Source of the DNA: Thalassotalea sediminis
Lineage (GTDB): Bacteria; Pseudomonadota; Gammaproteobacteria; Enterobacterales; Alteromonadaceae
Assembly: GCF_030295915.1 (NCBI RefSeq)
Contig: NZ_AP027361.1
Location: 310,001 to 374,000, forward strand
Direction: 5' to 3'
DNA: 64,000 nucleotides
Each line of letters begins with the position of its first letter. Within the stretch, counting starts at the first letter, position 1. The position numbers and the translations under genes are program-made. The notes beneath the pieces were generated by a model, which made no database searches, had not been told where the DNA came from, and saw only the letters and a program-made list of their open reading frames with translations. This document shows, one piece after another, positions 19,637-28,658 of this stretch.

Positions 19637-20326
19637 TTACACCAATTGATTTATTAATAAGCCTTTCTGTGCGTCTTCATCTTTTTTATTAATTACAGCT
19701 GCTTGCAATAGTGTATTGGCTTGCTGTTGTTCACTCGTTGTTTGCCCGTAATCAGTATCTTCTATACGTGACCTTGCAGCACTGACGTTGACACGTGTTG
19801 TCTCGTAGGTAGCGGCTTGATTTGATAACGCATTGTTTTCTGCACCGAGTGATGCTGTATTTTCAGTAACGGTTGTTAACGCTGTTTCTATTGCTTGCTG
19901 TGTCGTTTGTGGGTCGCTGGCGTTTAATCCTGACACAAAACTACTGTTACCAAGTGCTTCAGTGGCAATGGTATTAATTTGCTCTGTAAGTTGGTCTAGT
20001 TCACTTTGAATAGCATTACTGTCTGCTAACGGATTACTTGATTGAATCGATAATACATTCGCCCGTTGTAAACTTTCAGAAATAGACGAAAGTTGGCCCG
20101 CTTGAACATTATTGATATTGGCTTGATCTTGCGTATTGATGCTGCGCTGTTGTGCATCATTTACTTGAGACGTTAAACGGCTGCTAATTTGTAACCCTGC
20201 GGCATCATCAGCAGCGCTATTAATACGCTTTCCTGAGGCTAGCTGTTCGTCTTTTTCTTCGCGTTCTTTCTGTTTACGATCAATAACACTCAATGACGAC
20301 GAGGTACTGTTAATTGATAGTTCCAT
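19637..20326 (-). CDS. Short orphan flagellin-like protein
   Basis: 229 residues from ATG 20326 (AAAGGTG about 6-7 bases upstream; a GTG at 20335 is possible). The N-terminal flagellin pattern is clear at residues 28-55 (LASGKRINSAADDAAGLQIS), followed by IQSSNPLAD; the C-terminal flagellin helix is also kept (SLGAENNALSNQA, ARSRIEDTDYGQ, QANTLLQAAV). What is missing is the variable central D2/D3 region, so this is close to a bare D0/D1 coiled-coil flagellin. A charged stretch DRKQKEREEKDEQ replaces the usual hydrophobic N-terminal helix part. No chaperone, cap or other flagellar gene is nearby. Could be a minor filament or filament-like protein; function unknown. Confidence 0.75.
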   Translation of the reverse strand: MELSINSTSSSLSVIDRKQKEREEKDEQLASGKRINSAADDAAGLQISSRLTSQVNDAQQRSINTQDQANINNVQAGQLSSISESLQRANVLSIQSSNPLADSNAIQSELDQLTEQINTIATEALGNSSFVSGLNASDPQTTQQAIETALTTVTENTASLGAENNALSNQAATYETTRVNVSAARSRIEDTDYGQTTSEQQQANTLLQAAVINKKDEDAQKGLLINQLV

Positions 20327-20497
20327 CACAATCACCTTTTAGACTAAGCTTTACTCACCACAATTATATCGACTGAGTATAGCAAAGATGCCGTGATTTT
20401 GCTTGTTTTATGAACAAAAAACTGTCTGTAACTGAAGGAAAAATGTAGGATGAATTTACCTATAAATTCCCTTAATTAACGGTCAAGTTATCGCGCT

Positions 20498-20626
20498 TTA
20501 GTTGTTTTCTTCAATGTTCTTGATAAAAAAGTAAACGTAGTAACCACAAATACCTAAGACAACACTCAAGCCAATGATTGAAATATATACCACAGGATCG
20601 TTTAGTAACATGTTTAATAGGTCCAT
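20498..20626 (-). CDS. Small DUF3149-like membrane protein, 42 residues
   Basis: Too short for routine gene calling but well supported: ATG at 20626 is preceded by AAAGGGGT at good spacing. The product starts MDLLNMLLNDPVVYIS, has one transmembrane helix (IIGLSVVLGICGYYVYFFI) and ends KNIEENN. A short amphipathic start, a DPV motif, a glycine-rich membrane helix and a charged tail resemble DUF3149 peptides found across gammaproteobacteria. Function unknown. Confidence 0.7.
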   Translation of the reverse strand: MDLLNMLLNDPVVYISIIGLSVVLGICGYYVYFFIKNIEENN

Positions 20627-20803
20627 AACTTACCCCTTTAGCTCATTGTAAATTGTTACGATGAAGACATTGTAAATTGGGTTAGCTTTTCAAGTTATGA
20701 TGTAGATCAATATTATGGTGAGCACGACTTATCAATAACATGATTATTGATAAGTCGTGTAATGTGTTAAATTAATGCTTTTAAATAAAGCATATAATCA
20801 CGC

Positions 20804-21553
20804 TTATTTAAAAAGGTTTTCGCTTGCTGCTCTTGTTTTTACTTTCAACTCTTGTTGTTCTAAAAGGTTAGTATATAACGCTTCAGCTTGCTCTCTGGTA
20901 TCTTGAATTTGTTTTACGCTGAGTTTATGTTCATCCATATCACGGCTTTTCTGAGCAGGAACATAACCGCTTTTAGAGGCGATGTAATTCCATAGATACG
21001 ATTGTTCTAGGCTTTTTTCTACGCCATTGCCTTCAAAATATAAACCGGCCAAATTAAATTGTGCTAGTGCATAATTTTGTCTTGCTGATTTTTCATACCA
21101 ACGGGCTGCTTTATAGTAATCTCTGTGCGTACCTTCGCCATTAGCATACATTACACCAACATTAAATTGTGCACTTGCCATCCCTTTTTTAGCGGCTTTT
21201 TCCATGAGTTGGAATGCCTTTTTCAAATCTTTTTCTACTACTTCACCTTCGCTGTACATAACAGACAATGAAAAAAGTGCATCCGAAAAGTTTTGTTCAG
21301 CTGCCATTGTCATTAATTCAAATGCTTTAGTTTTGCTTTTTGGTGCTCCCCAGCCATTTTGATATATCAATGCCATTTGATATTGTGCAGGCGCATAGCC
21401 TTCAGTAACAAGTGGTTCAAACTCTTCAATTGCGCGTTTAAATTCACCACGATTTAGTTCGTAAATTCCAAGATCTAAATCAGCGGATACGGCATTGAAG
21501 TTCGTTGCACAAGTAAGTGCAATAAACGCAGTTAATGACATAATTTTTTTCAT
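20804..21553 (-). CDS. Secreted Sel1-repeat protein
   Basis: 249 residues from ATG 21553 (AAAGGGTG upstream). A signal peptide (MKKIMSLTAFIALTCATNFNAVSA) is followed by about five Sel1-like 36-residue helical repeats with the AQYQMALIYQNGWG, ALFSLSVMYSEGE, AQFNVGVMYANGEG and AQFNLAGLYFEGNG signatures. The C-terminal 50 residues are charged and helical. Sel1 repeats mediate protein-protein contacts in the periplasm; no partner is evident. Confidence 0.87.
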   Translation of the reverse strand: MKKIMSLTAFIALTCATNFNAVSADLDLGIYELNRGEFKRAIEEFEPLVTEGYAPAQYQMALIYQNGWGAPKSKTKAFELMTMAAEQNFSDALFSLSVMYSEGEVVEKDLKKAFQLMEKAAKKGMASAQFNVGVMYANGEGTHRDYYKAARWYEKSARQNYALAQFNLAGLYFEGNGVEKSLEQSYLWNYIASKSGYVPAQKSRDMDEHKLSVKQIQDTREQAEALYTNLLEQQELKVKTRAASENLFK

Positions 21554-21613
21554 AGAACACCCTTTCATTAGTCGTCATCTCCTTTTATTGTAGCAATGTA
21601 TTATGAAGTTGAC

Positions 21614-23506
21614 TTACTGCTCAGTCATAATTTTTTCAATTTCTTCTTCTAACATTAACCATTCTGATTCAAATGACTCGATTTCTGCCTTTAATTGGCT
21701 TTGTTCTTTCAACAGCTCAGTGAGTTTTTGTTTATTTTCAGGTTGGTAAATGTCGTTGTCACCAAGAATTTTTTCAACGTTGTCGAGTTTTTCTTGTGTT
21801 TGATTGAGGGTTTTTTCAAGTTTCTGTGCCTGCTTTTTTAGCGGTGCGGCTTGTTTTCTCAACTCAGCTTGTTGCTGTCTTTGTTGCTTTTTATCTATTG
21901 TAACGTCATTTTTTGTTGTTTTAGTACTTTCTTTTTTGTCGTTATTCAGCCATTGTTGATAGTCGTCAATATCACCCGAAAACTCAGTAACACTGCCGTC
22001 AGCAACCAAATAAAACTCATCTACGCATGACTCTAACAGATACCGGTCATGGGCAATTAATATGATAGCGCCATTAAAATCTTGTAAAGCCAATACAAGG
22101 GCTTGGCGCATTTCTAAGTCTAAATGGTTTGTGGGTTCATCAAGTAAAAGGAGTTGTGGCTTTTCCAGAACAATAAGCGCAAGTACTAGCCTTGCTTTCT
22201 CACCACCAGACATTGTATTTATCACTGCTAATGCTTGATCACCACTAAAGCCAAAACGTCCTAAATAATTACGTGCTTCTAGATCTGTCATTTCGGGTTT
22301 AGCGCGAAGAATATGCTCGATTGCTGTAGACGCCATATGTAACTGCTCAAGCTGATGCTGAGAGAAATAGCCAATACGTAATTCTTGTGCACGGTAACGC
22401 TCGCCACTAATTAATGAAATATCGCCCGCTAGAGACTTTATTAATGTCGATTTACCTGCCCCGTTTCTCCCTAATAATCCAATTCTACTGCCAGGAACTA
22501 ACGATATATTCGTGTTGTTTAAAATAATGGTATCTTGGTCGTAGCCACAAGCTGCCTTTTCAATCGATAACAATGGATAGGGCATATAGTCAGGTTTTTC
22601 AAAGGAAAAGCTAAAGGGGGTGTCAACATGCGCAGGTGCAAGATCAGGTAACTTTTGTAGTCGTTTTAAGCGACTTTGTGCTTGTTTAGCTTTACTTGCT
22701 TTCGCACGGAATCGGTCAACAAAAGCGGTTAAGTGTTGCACTTCTTTTTGTTGTTTTTGGAATTGCGCGTCTTGTTGGGCAAGCTGTTCCGCACGTTGAC
22801 GTTCAAAGGCACTGTAATTGCCAGAATATAACTTGGCTTTTTGGCGATCAATGTGAAGAATTTGCCCAATAACGTCATCTAAAAAATCTCGGTCATGCGA
22901 AATGAGAATCAATGTACCGTCAAAACGTTTGAGCCAGTTTTGAAGCCAAATAACAGCATCTAAATCTAAATGGTTGGTTGGTTCATCGAGTAACAAAAGA
23001 TCACAACGACTTATAAGTGCTTGCGCTAGGTTCAAGCGCATTCTCCAACCACCTGAAAATTCCTTGACCGGTAGTGAAAGTTGTTGCGGTAAAAAGCCTA
23101 AACCATGAAGTAATTCACCTGCTCGTGCTGGTAAACTATAGCCACCAATACTATCAATGTGATTAATAACAGTCGCTTCTTTATTACCATCGTTTTGCGC
23201 TCTTGCGGTGCTAAGTTCGGCTTCCAATGCTCTAAATTCAGTATCACCGTCAATAACATACTCTAATGCTGAGCAATCTAAGGCAGGAGTTTCCTGTTTA
23301 ACGGTTGCTATTTTCCATTGTTTTGGCACAGATAAATCTCCACCATCGGGAGAAAGCTGACCAAGAAAAGCAGAAAACAATGAAGATTTTCCACAGCCGT
23401 TTGCGCCAACCAAACCTACTTTATGATTAGGGTGAATAGTAAAACTTGATGATTCAATTAAACTTTTAACACCGCGGTGTAAGCTTAAATCTACAGCTGT
23501 GATCAT
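21614..23506 (-). CDS. yheS: ABC-F family ATPase YheS
   Basis: Soluble ABC-F translation-factor-type protein with two ATPase domains and no membrane part. First Walker A GANGCGKSS at about residue 37, signature SGGWRMRLNLAQ, Walker B LLLLDEPTNHLDLDAVIW; second Walker A GRNGAGKST, signature SGGEKARLVLAL, Walker B LLLLDEPTNHLDLEMRQ. The interdomain linker with RFRAKASKAKQAQSRLK and a C-terminal coiled coil (about 530-630) match YheS. ATG 23506 is chosen (starting MITAVDLSLHRG) with TAGGTTT upstream; the frame extends 20 codons further without family similarity. Divergent from yheV. Confidence 0.95.
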   Translation of the reverse strand: MITAVDLSLHRGVKSLIESSSFTIHPNHKVGLVGANGCGKSSLFSAFLGQLSPDGGDLSVPKQWKIATVKQETPALDCSALEYVIDGDTEFRALEAELSTARAQNDGNKEATVINHIDSIGGYSLPARAGELLHGLGFLPQQLSLPVKEFSGGWRMRLNLAQALISRCDLLLLDEPTNHLDLDAVIWLQNWLKRFDGTLILISHDRDFLDDVIGQILHIDRQKAKLYSGNYSAFERQRAEQLAQQDAQFQKQQKEVQHLTAFVDRFRAKASKAKQAQSRLKRLQKLPDLAPAHVDTPFSFSFEKPDYMPYPLLSIEKAACGYDQDTIILNNTNISLVPGSRIGLLGRNGAGKSTLIKSLAGDISLISGERYRAQELRIGYFSQHQLEQLHMASTAIEHILRAKPEMTDLEARNYLGRFGFSGDQALAVINTMSGGEKARLVLALIVLEKPQLLLLDEPTNHLDLEMRQALVLALQDFNGAIILIAHDRYLLESCVDEFYLVADGSVTEFSGDIDDYQQWLNNDKKESTKTTKNDVTIDKKQQRQQQAELRKQAAPLKKQAQKLEKTLNQTQEKLDNVEKILGDNDIYQPENKQKLTELLKEQSQLKAEIESFESEWLMLEEEIEKIMTEQ

Positions 23507-23611
23507 GATAAAACCTAATAAAAAAATATCGAACGTATTGTCGCTTTTCCTTGATGTGCAATTCAAGGTAAAATATGACTAATTTACCGTAAAAGCGAAT
23601 AGAAAAGTCAA

Positions 23612-23806
23612 ATGAGTAAAAAACGATTTATTGCTGGGGCAACATGCCCTAAGTGCCAAGCAATCGACACTATGGCTTTGTTTAAAGAACATGACGTAGA
23701 AAAAGTGTCTTGCGTCAAATGTGGCTACCAAATGAGTCAACCTGAAGATCACGTTGAAAAAGATGTTAGAAGTAATGAACAAGTGATCGGCGTATTTAAG
23801 CCTTAG
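23612..23806 (+). CDS. yheV: YheV family zinc-ribbon protein
   Basis: 64 residues. Starts KKRFIAGATCPKC and ends VIGVFKP; two CxxC pairs (CPKC and CVKC) form a putative zinc ribbon. Same as YheV of E. coli, also beside yheS. Function unknown. Its stop overlaps the convergent slyX stop by 4 bases. Confidence 0.93.
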   Translation: MSKKRFIAGATCPKCQAIDTMALFKEHDVEKVSCVKCGYQMSQPEDHVEKDVRSNEQVIGVFKP

Positions 23807-24042
23807 TAATGTGGCGGTGGTGGCTCGTCTTCCTGTTGCATTAAGTTGGGAGCTTGTTGGTTTTTGATACGTTGTACTAACAATCTCATTTGTTCTTTCA
23901 ATGCAGCAATTTCTTCCTGATGTACAGTGAGTTCATGACTTAGTTGTTCAATAACATCGTCTTGGAAGGCATTTCGCGTTTCAAGTGATTCTATACTTTG
24001 TTCAAGTTGCTGGATTGTATCTTCTGCTACTGGGCTTGCCAT
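23803..24042 (-). CDS. slyX: SlyX family coiled-coil protein
   Basis: 79 residues; a single long coiled coil (IQQLEQSIESLETRNAFQDDVIEQL ...) and the conserved PPPPHY end are diagnostic. Role unknown. Its start overlaps the 3' end of the WD40 lipoprotein gene by 16 bases, so the two are probably translated from one message. Confidence 0.9.
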   Translation of the reverse strand: MASPVAEDTIQQLEQSIESLETRNAFQDDVIEQLSHELTVHQEEIAALKEQMRLLVQRIKNQQAPNLMQQEDEPPPPHY

Positions 24043-25013
24043 AATTCTGCATATCCTGAAGATGATTCGGTAATAATGTGGTTATTATCGCTAAAAGCAA
24101 CACTATACACGACAGCACTCGCAGGGTGAATACCTTCTTTTGGTGTTACGCGCCAACTATCAATACGTTTACCATTACTTATTTGCCAGACACTGACTTT
24201 TCTTGAGGGGGCACCAGTAGCAAGTAGCTCACCATTTTTTGAGAATTGCACGGAGCTAAAAACTTCTTGTCGATTAGCATATTGCAGCTGACTAATGCGT
24301 TTTCCCGTTTTTAAATCCCAGATGTTTGCTGACTTTTTACTATCTGCGGTAAAAGCATAACGCCCATAAGGATCCAGTGCGACCATGGTGACTCGGCTCG
24401 GGTGATTGAATCGATAAATAACTTGGCCTGTTTGGGTGTCCCAGACGTAAGCGACAAAGTCGTTTGAGCCGGATAATGCAATTCTACCGTTAGGAAGCAT
24501 ATCAACCGTATTTATTTTTTCTTGGTGGCCAAGAAATTCAATGCGGCGACCATTGTCAGGTGTAAAGTGAACAACCTTTCCGTCACTTTTTCCGATCAAT
24601 ATATATTTACCATTATTTGATAACGCCACATCTCGAATCGTTGAACCATCTATTTGCCAATAGCCTTTTGATTCACCAGATTTAACATCCCATAAAGAAA
24701 AGTTTTGTCTACTTGCCGTCAATACATGGCTATTGTCATGTGCTATATCTGCCGCTAACACAAGGTTGTCGGCTGAATCTTGTTGCTGTGACCAATGAAA
24801 GATTAATGCGTTTTCTTTTAGATCCCATAAACTAATGCCATGATGTACTGAGCTTACAACACTTAAGGTTGCATCGTCAGAGATATTGGCAGCATAGGCG
24901 CCATTTGCTGCGTGTTGCCACCGTTGTATTGGTTTATTGCTGACAGGTTGGCATCCTACTAAGCAAAGTACGAAAATCAGCATGTACAGCATTGTTAAAT
25001 TGGCTTTATTCAT
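24027..25013 (-). CDS. WD40-repeat lipoprotein
   Basis: About 328 residues from ATG 25013. A lipoprotein signal peptide with lipobox LCLVGC near residue 21 is followed by about seven WD40-type blades, for example ISLWDLKENALIFHW, FSLWDVKSGESKGYW, AYVWDTQTGQVIYRF, ANIWDLKTGKRISQL and VSVWQISNGKRIDSW. It should be a membrane-anchored beta-propeller facing the periplasm. An upstream in-frame start at 25079 gives a less convincing signal. Likely scaffold or sensor role, no specific function known. Upstream of and overlapping slyX; divergent from fkpA. Confidence 0.85.
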   Translation of the reverse strand: MNKANLTMLYMLIFVLCLVGCQPVSNKPIQRWQHAANGAYAANISDDATLSVVSSVHHGISLWDLKENALIFHWSQQQDSADNLVLAADIAHDNSHVLTASRQNFSLWDVKSGESKGYWQIDGSTIRDVALSNNGKYILIGKSDGKVVHFTPDNGRRIEFLGHQEKINTVDMLPNGRIALSGSNDFVAYVWDTQTGQVIYRFNHPSRVTMVALDPYGRYAFTADSKKSANIWDLKTGKRISQLQYANRQEVFSSVQFSKNGELLATGAPSRKVSVWQISNGKRIDSWRVTPKEGIHPASAVVYSVAFSDNNHIITESSSGYAELWQAQ

Positions 25014-25130
25014 TAAGGTCTTTTTTCTACCTGCATTTATCGTTAGTATATGTTCTTTTTTAACGCATGTGTATTTCACAGCGATAATGGCGGTTCATTT
25101 TAAGTTTTGACCGCATCAACGGAGAATTTA

Positions 25131-25916
25131 ATGAAACTATTTAAACCTACAGTCGTAGCACTGGCGTTAATTTCAGTGGTAGGGTGTCAACAAGAAACTA
25201 AAAAAGAAGAAGCGCCTGTACTGGATACAGAAGTGCAAAAGCAAGCTTATGCGCTAGGTGCGTCAATTGGTATGTTCACACAACGCAATTTAGAACAACA
25301 AGAGACGTTGGGTTTATCATTAGACCAAGCACTTATTTTACGTGGTATTAAAGATAGCCTTGAAGGTAAAGCAGTGATTGAAAAAGAAGAAGTTCAAGCA
25401 CTGATGATGAACTTAGAAAAATCAATGCGTGAAAAACAACAAGCAGTGGCGGCAAAAGAAGCAAGCGAAGCATTAGAAAAGGGACAGGCATATTTAGCTG
25501 AAAATGCCAAGAAAGACGGTGTTGTCGTTACTGAGTCTGGCTTGCAATATCAAGTTGTTGAAGCGGGTGAAGGTGAAAAGCCAACAGCGACTGATATCGT
25601 AAAAGTACATTACCAAGGTACATTAATGGACGGTACAGAGTTTGATAGTTCATACAAGCGTAATGAGCCAATTGAGTTTCCATTAAATGGCGTTATTCCA
25701 GGTTGGACAGAAGGTGTTCAATTAATGTCAAAAGGCGCTAAGTATAACTTTACTATTCCAAGTGATTTGGCATATGGCCCTTCAGGTCGACCACCGCAAA
25801 TTCCAGCTAATGCAGTCTTAAACTTCGTTGTAGAGTTAATTGACTTTAAAACAGCTGAAGAAGCAGCTGCAGAAAAAGCGACTAAGGCGGAAAGCGAAGA
25901 CGGACACGCGCATTAA
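25131..25916 (+). CDS. fkpA: FkpA-type periplasmic FKBP peptidyl-prolyl isomerase, lipoprotein
   Basis: Accelerates proline isomerisation and acts as a chaperone for envelope proteins. 261 residues from ATG 25131 (CGGAGAA upstream). A lipobox SVVGC at about residues 16-20 suggests membrane anchoring, as in Mip-like proteins. The N-terminal helical dimerisation domain (YALGASIGMFTQRNL ...) precedes a C-terminal FKBP domain with VKVHYQGTLMDGTEFDSSY, VIPGWTEGVQLM and IPSDLAYGPSG; the last loop ends in NFVVELIDF. A terminator follows. Confidence 0.93.
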   Translation: MKLFKPTVVALALISVVGCQQETKKEEAPVLDTEVQKQAYALGASIGMFTQRNLEQQETLGLSLDQALILRGIKDSLEGKAVIEKEEVQALMMNLEKSMREKQQAVAAKEASEALEKGQAYLAENAKKDGVVVTESGLQYQVVEAGEGEKPTATDIVKVHYQGTLMDGTEFDSSYKRNEPIEFPLNGVIPGWTEGVQLMSKGAKYNFTIPSDLAYGPSGRPPQIPANAVLNFVVELIDFKTAEEAAAEKATKAESEDGHAH

Positions 25917-25947
25917 TTAAGTACTTAAACGAATGAATAATCATGGA

Positions 25948-25979
25948 AAAGCTTGAGCTTAATGCTCAAGCTTTTTTTA
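25948..25979 (+). terminator. Rho-independent terminator after fkpA
   Basis: 11-bp perfect stem (AAAGCTTGAGC / GCTCAAGCTTT) with a 5-base loop and a seven-T run, about 32 bases after the fkpA stop. Confidence 0.92.
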
Positions 25980-26000
25980 TTTGTAAAGTACAAATAAAAG

Positions 26001-26462
26001 TTAGTACCTGTATAGCATAGCGAGTAATTGGTCTTCGTGATTAAACCGTTCTTCTAATGCTCTGCCTAATGACGCAAGTTGTATATCAAAGTTTTCAGGT
26101 AAATCAGTTGTATTAACTTCGGCAAATTTATCGTTAAACGTTAAAGCAAGATCTGTAGAGTGATTTAATAAGGGAAAAATCTTTTCGGCATTACGCTTAT
26201 CTTCTGGACCTTTCTCTTGACACTGCTCTATAACATCATGAAATATTTCAAAATGACTTGCTGAAATATAGTCCATTAATCGTTGACAAAAGCGTTGAAT
26301 ATGGCGAGCGTTTGGAAGTGATTTGTCGCTGCTCTCTATCGGATATAACCCGATCAAATCACAGTAAGCAACAAGTACGGCTTGTCGTTCTTGTAACCAA
26401 TCATCCACTACTTGGTTTTGGCCTCCCCACCGCGATTTGCTTTGCTCTAGTTTTGTTAACAT
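26001..26462 (-). CDS. rsd: Regulator of sigma D, Rsd
   Basis: Binds the housekeeping sigma factor RpoD and favours alternative sigma use in stationary phase. 153 residues. The N-terminal MLTKLEQSKSRWGGQNQVVDDWLQERQ and VAYCDLIGL segments are family hallmarks, as is GRALEERFNHEDQLL at the C-terminus. Single gene, convergent with fkpA. Confidence 0.93.
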   Translation of the reverse strand: MLTKLEQSKSRWGGQNQVVDDWLQERQAVLVAYCDLIGLYPIESSDKSLPNARHIQRFCQRLMDYISASHFEIFHDVIEQCQEKGPEDKRNAEKIFPLLNHSTDLALTFNDKFAEVNTTDLPENFDIQLASLGRALEERFNHEDQLLAMLYRY

Positions 26463-26544
26463 GGCAACGTCCCTATGACATATTGTTTAAAAATTAGTCG
26501 ATCTAGTATGTTTAAAGTGATTAAAAAATCAACTACTTTTTACC

Positions 26545-27420
26545 TTATAAGCTTTGCTCTATAATCTTCGCTAAACGGATAGAAGCTTGTGCCATGCGAG
26601 TAGCTAAAAGCTGTTGTTGGTTTTGATGATAGGTTTTATCAATCACATAAGGAGTGATATTACCTTTTTCACATACTGAATTACTGTATTGGCAATAGCC
26701 AGTTTCTTTATCGGTTACTATAGCGAGTGATTCATTCGCCCAGTCGATGGTATCCGAGGTCAACCAAAGGTTACGATTGGCTTTCGTTAACATGCCGCTA
26801 AGTCTGCTATACCAGTATTGTGTTAAGTTTTCTTTTACACGCGGTTCTGGATACAGAAGACATTCGTCCCAATACCAGTGTATATTGCTACACCTGCCTT
26901 TAAAGGGGGTAACGTTTATACGGTTGCCGCCAAGATCACTCGCAAAACTCACATGAAAAGGTTGGTGTATGTCGCCAACCCAATGACCTAAAAACATTAG
27001 AGCTTTTGCTTTTTCGTTATCGTTTGCTGCTTTTTCTAATTGATCACGATGAAATGCTATGGCTTGTGTAATACAGTTTTTCTTGCAGCTAGTGTCAGTG
27101 AGCTGGGTTGTGTTTCTCGCTACATTAATATAGTGCCATGTTTTAAATTGCTTATATTCTGGCTCTCTTTTAATCGCATCTGCCCAAGTGCACGCTTTGG
27201 CAAAGGTAATAGGCGTAGACACTTTAGCACGCAAATATTGATTAATTGCGTGGCGATCATTTTCAGGGATAAGTGCTAATAAATCAGTAACCGTTTGTTG
27301 CTTTTTTAAAGAAAGTTGATCAAATGCTAGTTGGCAAACGACTTTGTGGCCTAGCTTCCCTAACGCAAAGCTTGAATGACTAAACAAAACTAATACAAGC
27401 AGTAATAGTAACTTATACAT
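26545..27420 (-). CDS. S1/P1-type nuclease, secreted
   Basis: 291 residues with signal peptide (YKLLLLLVLVLFSHSSFA). Zinc-dependent phospholipase C/P1 nuclease fold that cleaves single-stranded nucleic acid. Trinuclear zinc ligands appear in order: LGKLGHKVV at the mature N-terminus, TWADAIK, FKTWHYIN, and FLGHWVGDIHQPFH ... DLGGNRI. The residue after the predicted cleavage is Leu instead of the Trp of fungal P1; that ligand acts through its backbone, so activity may remain. Extra cysteine pairs suggest disulfides. Single gene; a periplasmic or T2SS-exported enzyme by inference. Confidence 0.87.
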   Translation of the reverse strand: MYKLLLLLVLVLFSHSSFALGKLGHKVVCQLAFDQLSLKKQQTVTDLLALIPENDRHAINQYLRAKVSTPITFAKACTWADAIKREPEYKQFKTWHYINVARNTTQLTDTSCKKNCITQAIAFHRDQLEKAANDNEKAKALMFLGHWVGDIHQPFHVSFASDLGGNRINVTPFKGRCSNIHWYWDECLLYPEPRVKENLTQYWYSRLSGMLTKANRNLWLTSDTIDWANESLAIVTDKETGYCQYSNSVCEKGNITPYVIDKTYHQNQQQLLATRMAQASIRLAKIIEQSL

Positions 27421-27558
27421 AATATTTTCCGTTAAATTTCAATATAATATTAGATGTAGCATATTAACTACATCGGTAGAAATTATTCATTTAATTAGCT
27501 CAAGATCTTATCATAACCTAAGATAAAGTAATGAAGCGATTTAGCGTTAGAAGGGTCA

Positions 27559-28658
27559 ATGGAAAAATTTGATGCGGTTGTTATAGGTGCTGGCGTTGTC
27601 GGTTTAGCGATTGCTCGGGAACTAAGTGAGCAGTTTTCACATGTATTACTTATTGAGAAGAATAGTACGTTTGGTGAAGAGACAAGCAGTAGAAATAGTG
27701 AAGTAATACATGCTGGTATTTATTATCCCGAAGATAGTTTGAAGGCAAAGTTATGTGTGGAAGGGAAGCATTTGCTTTACCAATATTGCCGAGAGTCTTG
27801 TGTGCCAGTGCGGCGCATAGGTAAATTGATAGTCGCCAATGGTAATCAGGAAGAAGACGCGCTTGAGTTATTGGCGCAACAAGCGGAAAAGAATTACGTT
27901 AAAGATTTGACCTGGTTATCTAAGCGGCAGGCTCAACAATTGGAGCCGCAAGTATCAGCTAGTAGTGCCTTAATTTCGCCTTCAACAGGCATTGTAGATT
28001 CACATCAATTGATGGCAAGTTTACTATTTGATTTTGAAAAAAGAGGCGGTATTTACGTTGCACAAACAACATTATTAGCGGTAAATATGGTACATAAAGC
28101 CTATCAAATTACCCTGAATAGTGTCGGTGAACGCATGACTATTCAATCAAATATTTTAATTAATAGTGCTGGATTACAGGCGTGTGATGTCGCTAAAAAA
28201 ATTGATCAATTTCCAGTAAATAACATTCCAAAAATACATTGGTGTCGAGGTCACTACTTTAGCTACAGTGGTAAAGCCCTTTTTCACGATTAATTTATCC
28301 CGTGCCACAACAGCATGGTTTAGGTATTCACGCATCATTAGATACGGCGGGGCAATTGAAGTTTGGCCCTGATACTGAATATATAACAACATTAAGTTAT
28401 GACATTTCACTGACGTTACAGGACAAGTTTTATCAGGCGATCAAGGGATACTTTCCTGCTGTAATCAAACATAAGTTACAACCGTCTTATGCCGGTATTC
28501 GGCCAAAGCTACAATCAGAGCAAGAGGGCTTTAAAGATTTTCTTGTACAATCAGAAACAGAGCATGGTTATTCAGGTTTAATAAACTTATTTGGAATTGA
28601 CTCTCCAGGGCTAACTTCTAGCTTAGCGTTAGCTAAATATGTTTTATCAAGAATATGA
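27559..28658 (+). pseudogene. lhgO: LhgO-type FAD-dependent oxidoreductase, frameshifted
   Basis: Resembles L-2-hydroxyglutarate dehydrogenase/oxidase. The first 244 codons (27559-28293) hold the FAD-binding VVIGAGVVGLAIARELSE, SSRNSEVIHAGIYYP and INSAGLQACDVA motifs; the remaining ~120 residues continue in another frame (28302-28658: HGLGIHASLDTAGQLKFGPD, PSYAGIRPKL, GIDSPGLTSSLA). The two halves would join perfectly as SYSGKAPFSRLIYPVP if one C were added to the CCC run at 28277-28279, just before TTTTT. So a single-base loss in a homopolymer has split an otherwise intact ~366-residue gene. Either a real mutation or a sequencing error; conserved motifs elsewhere show no other decay. Confidence 0.85.
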
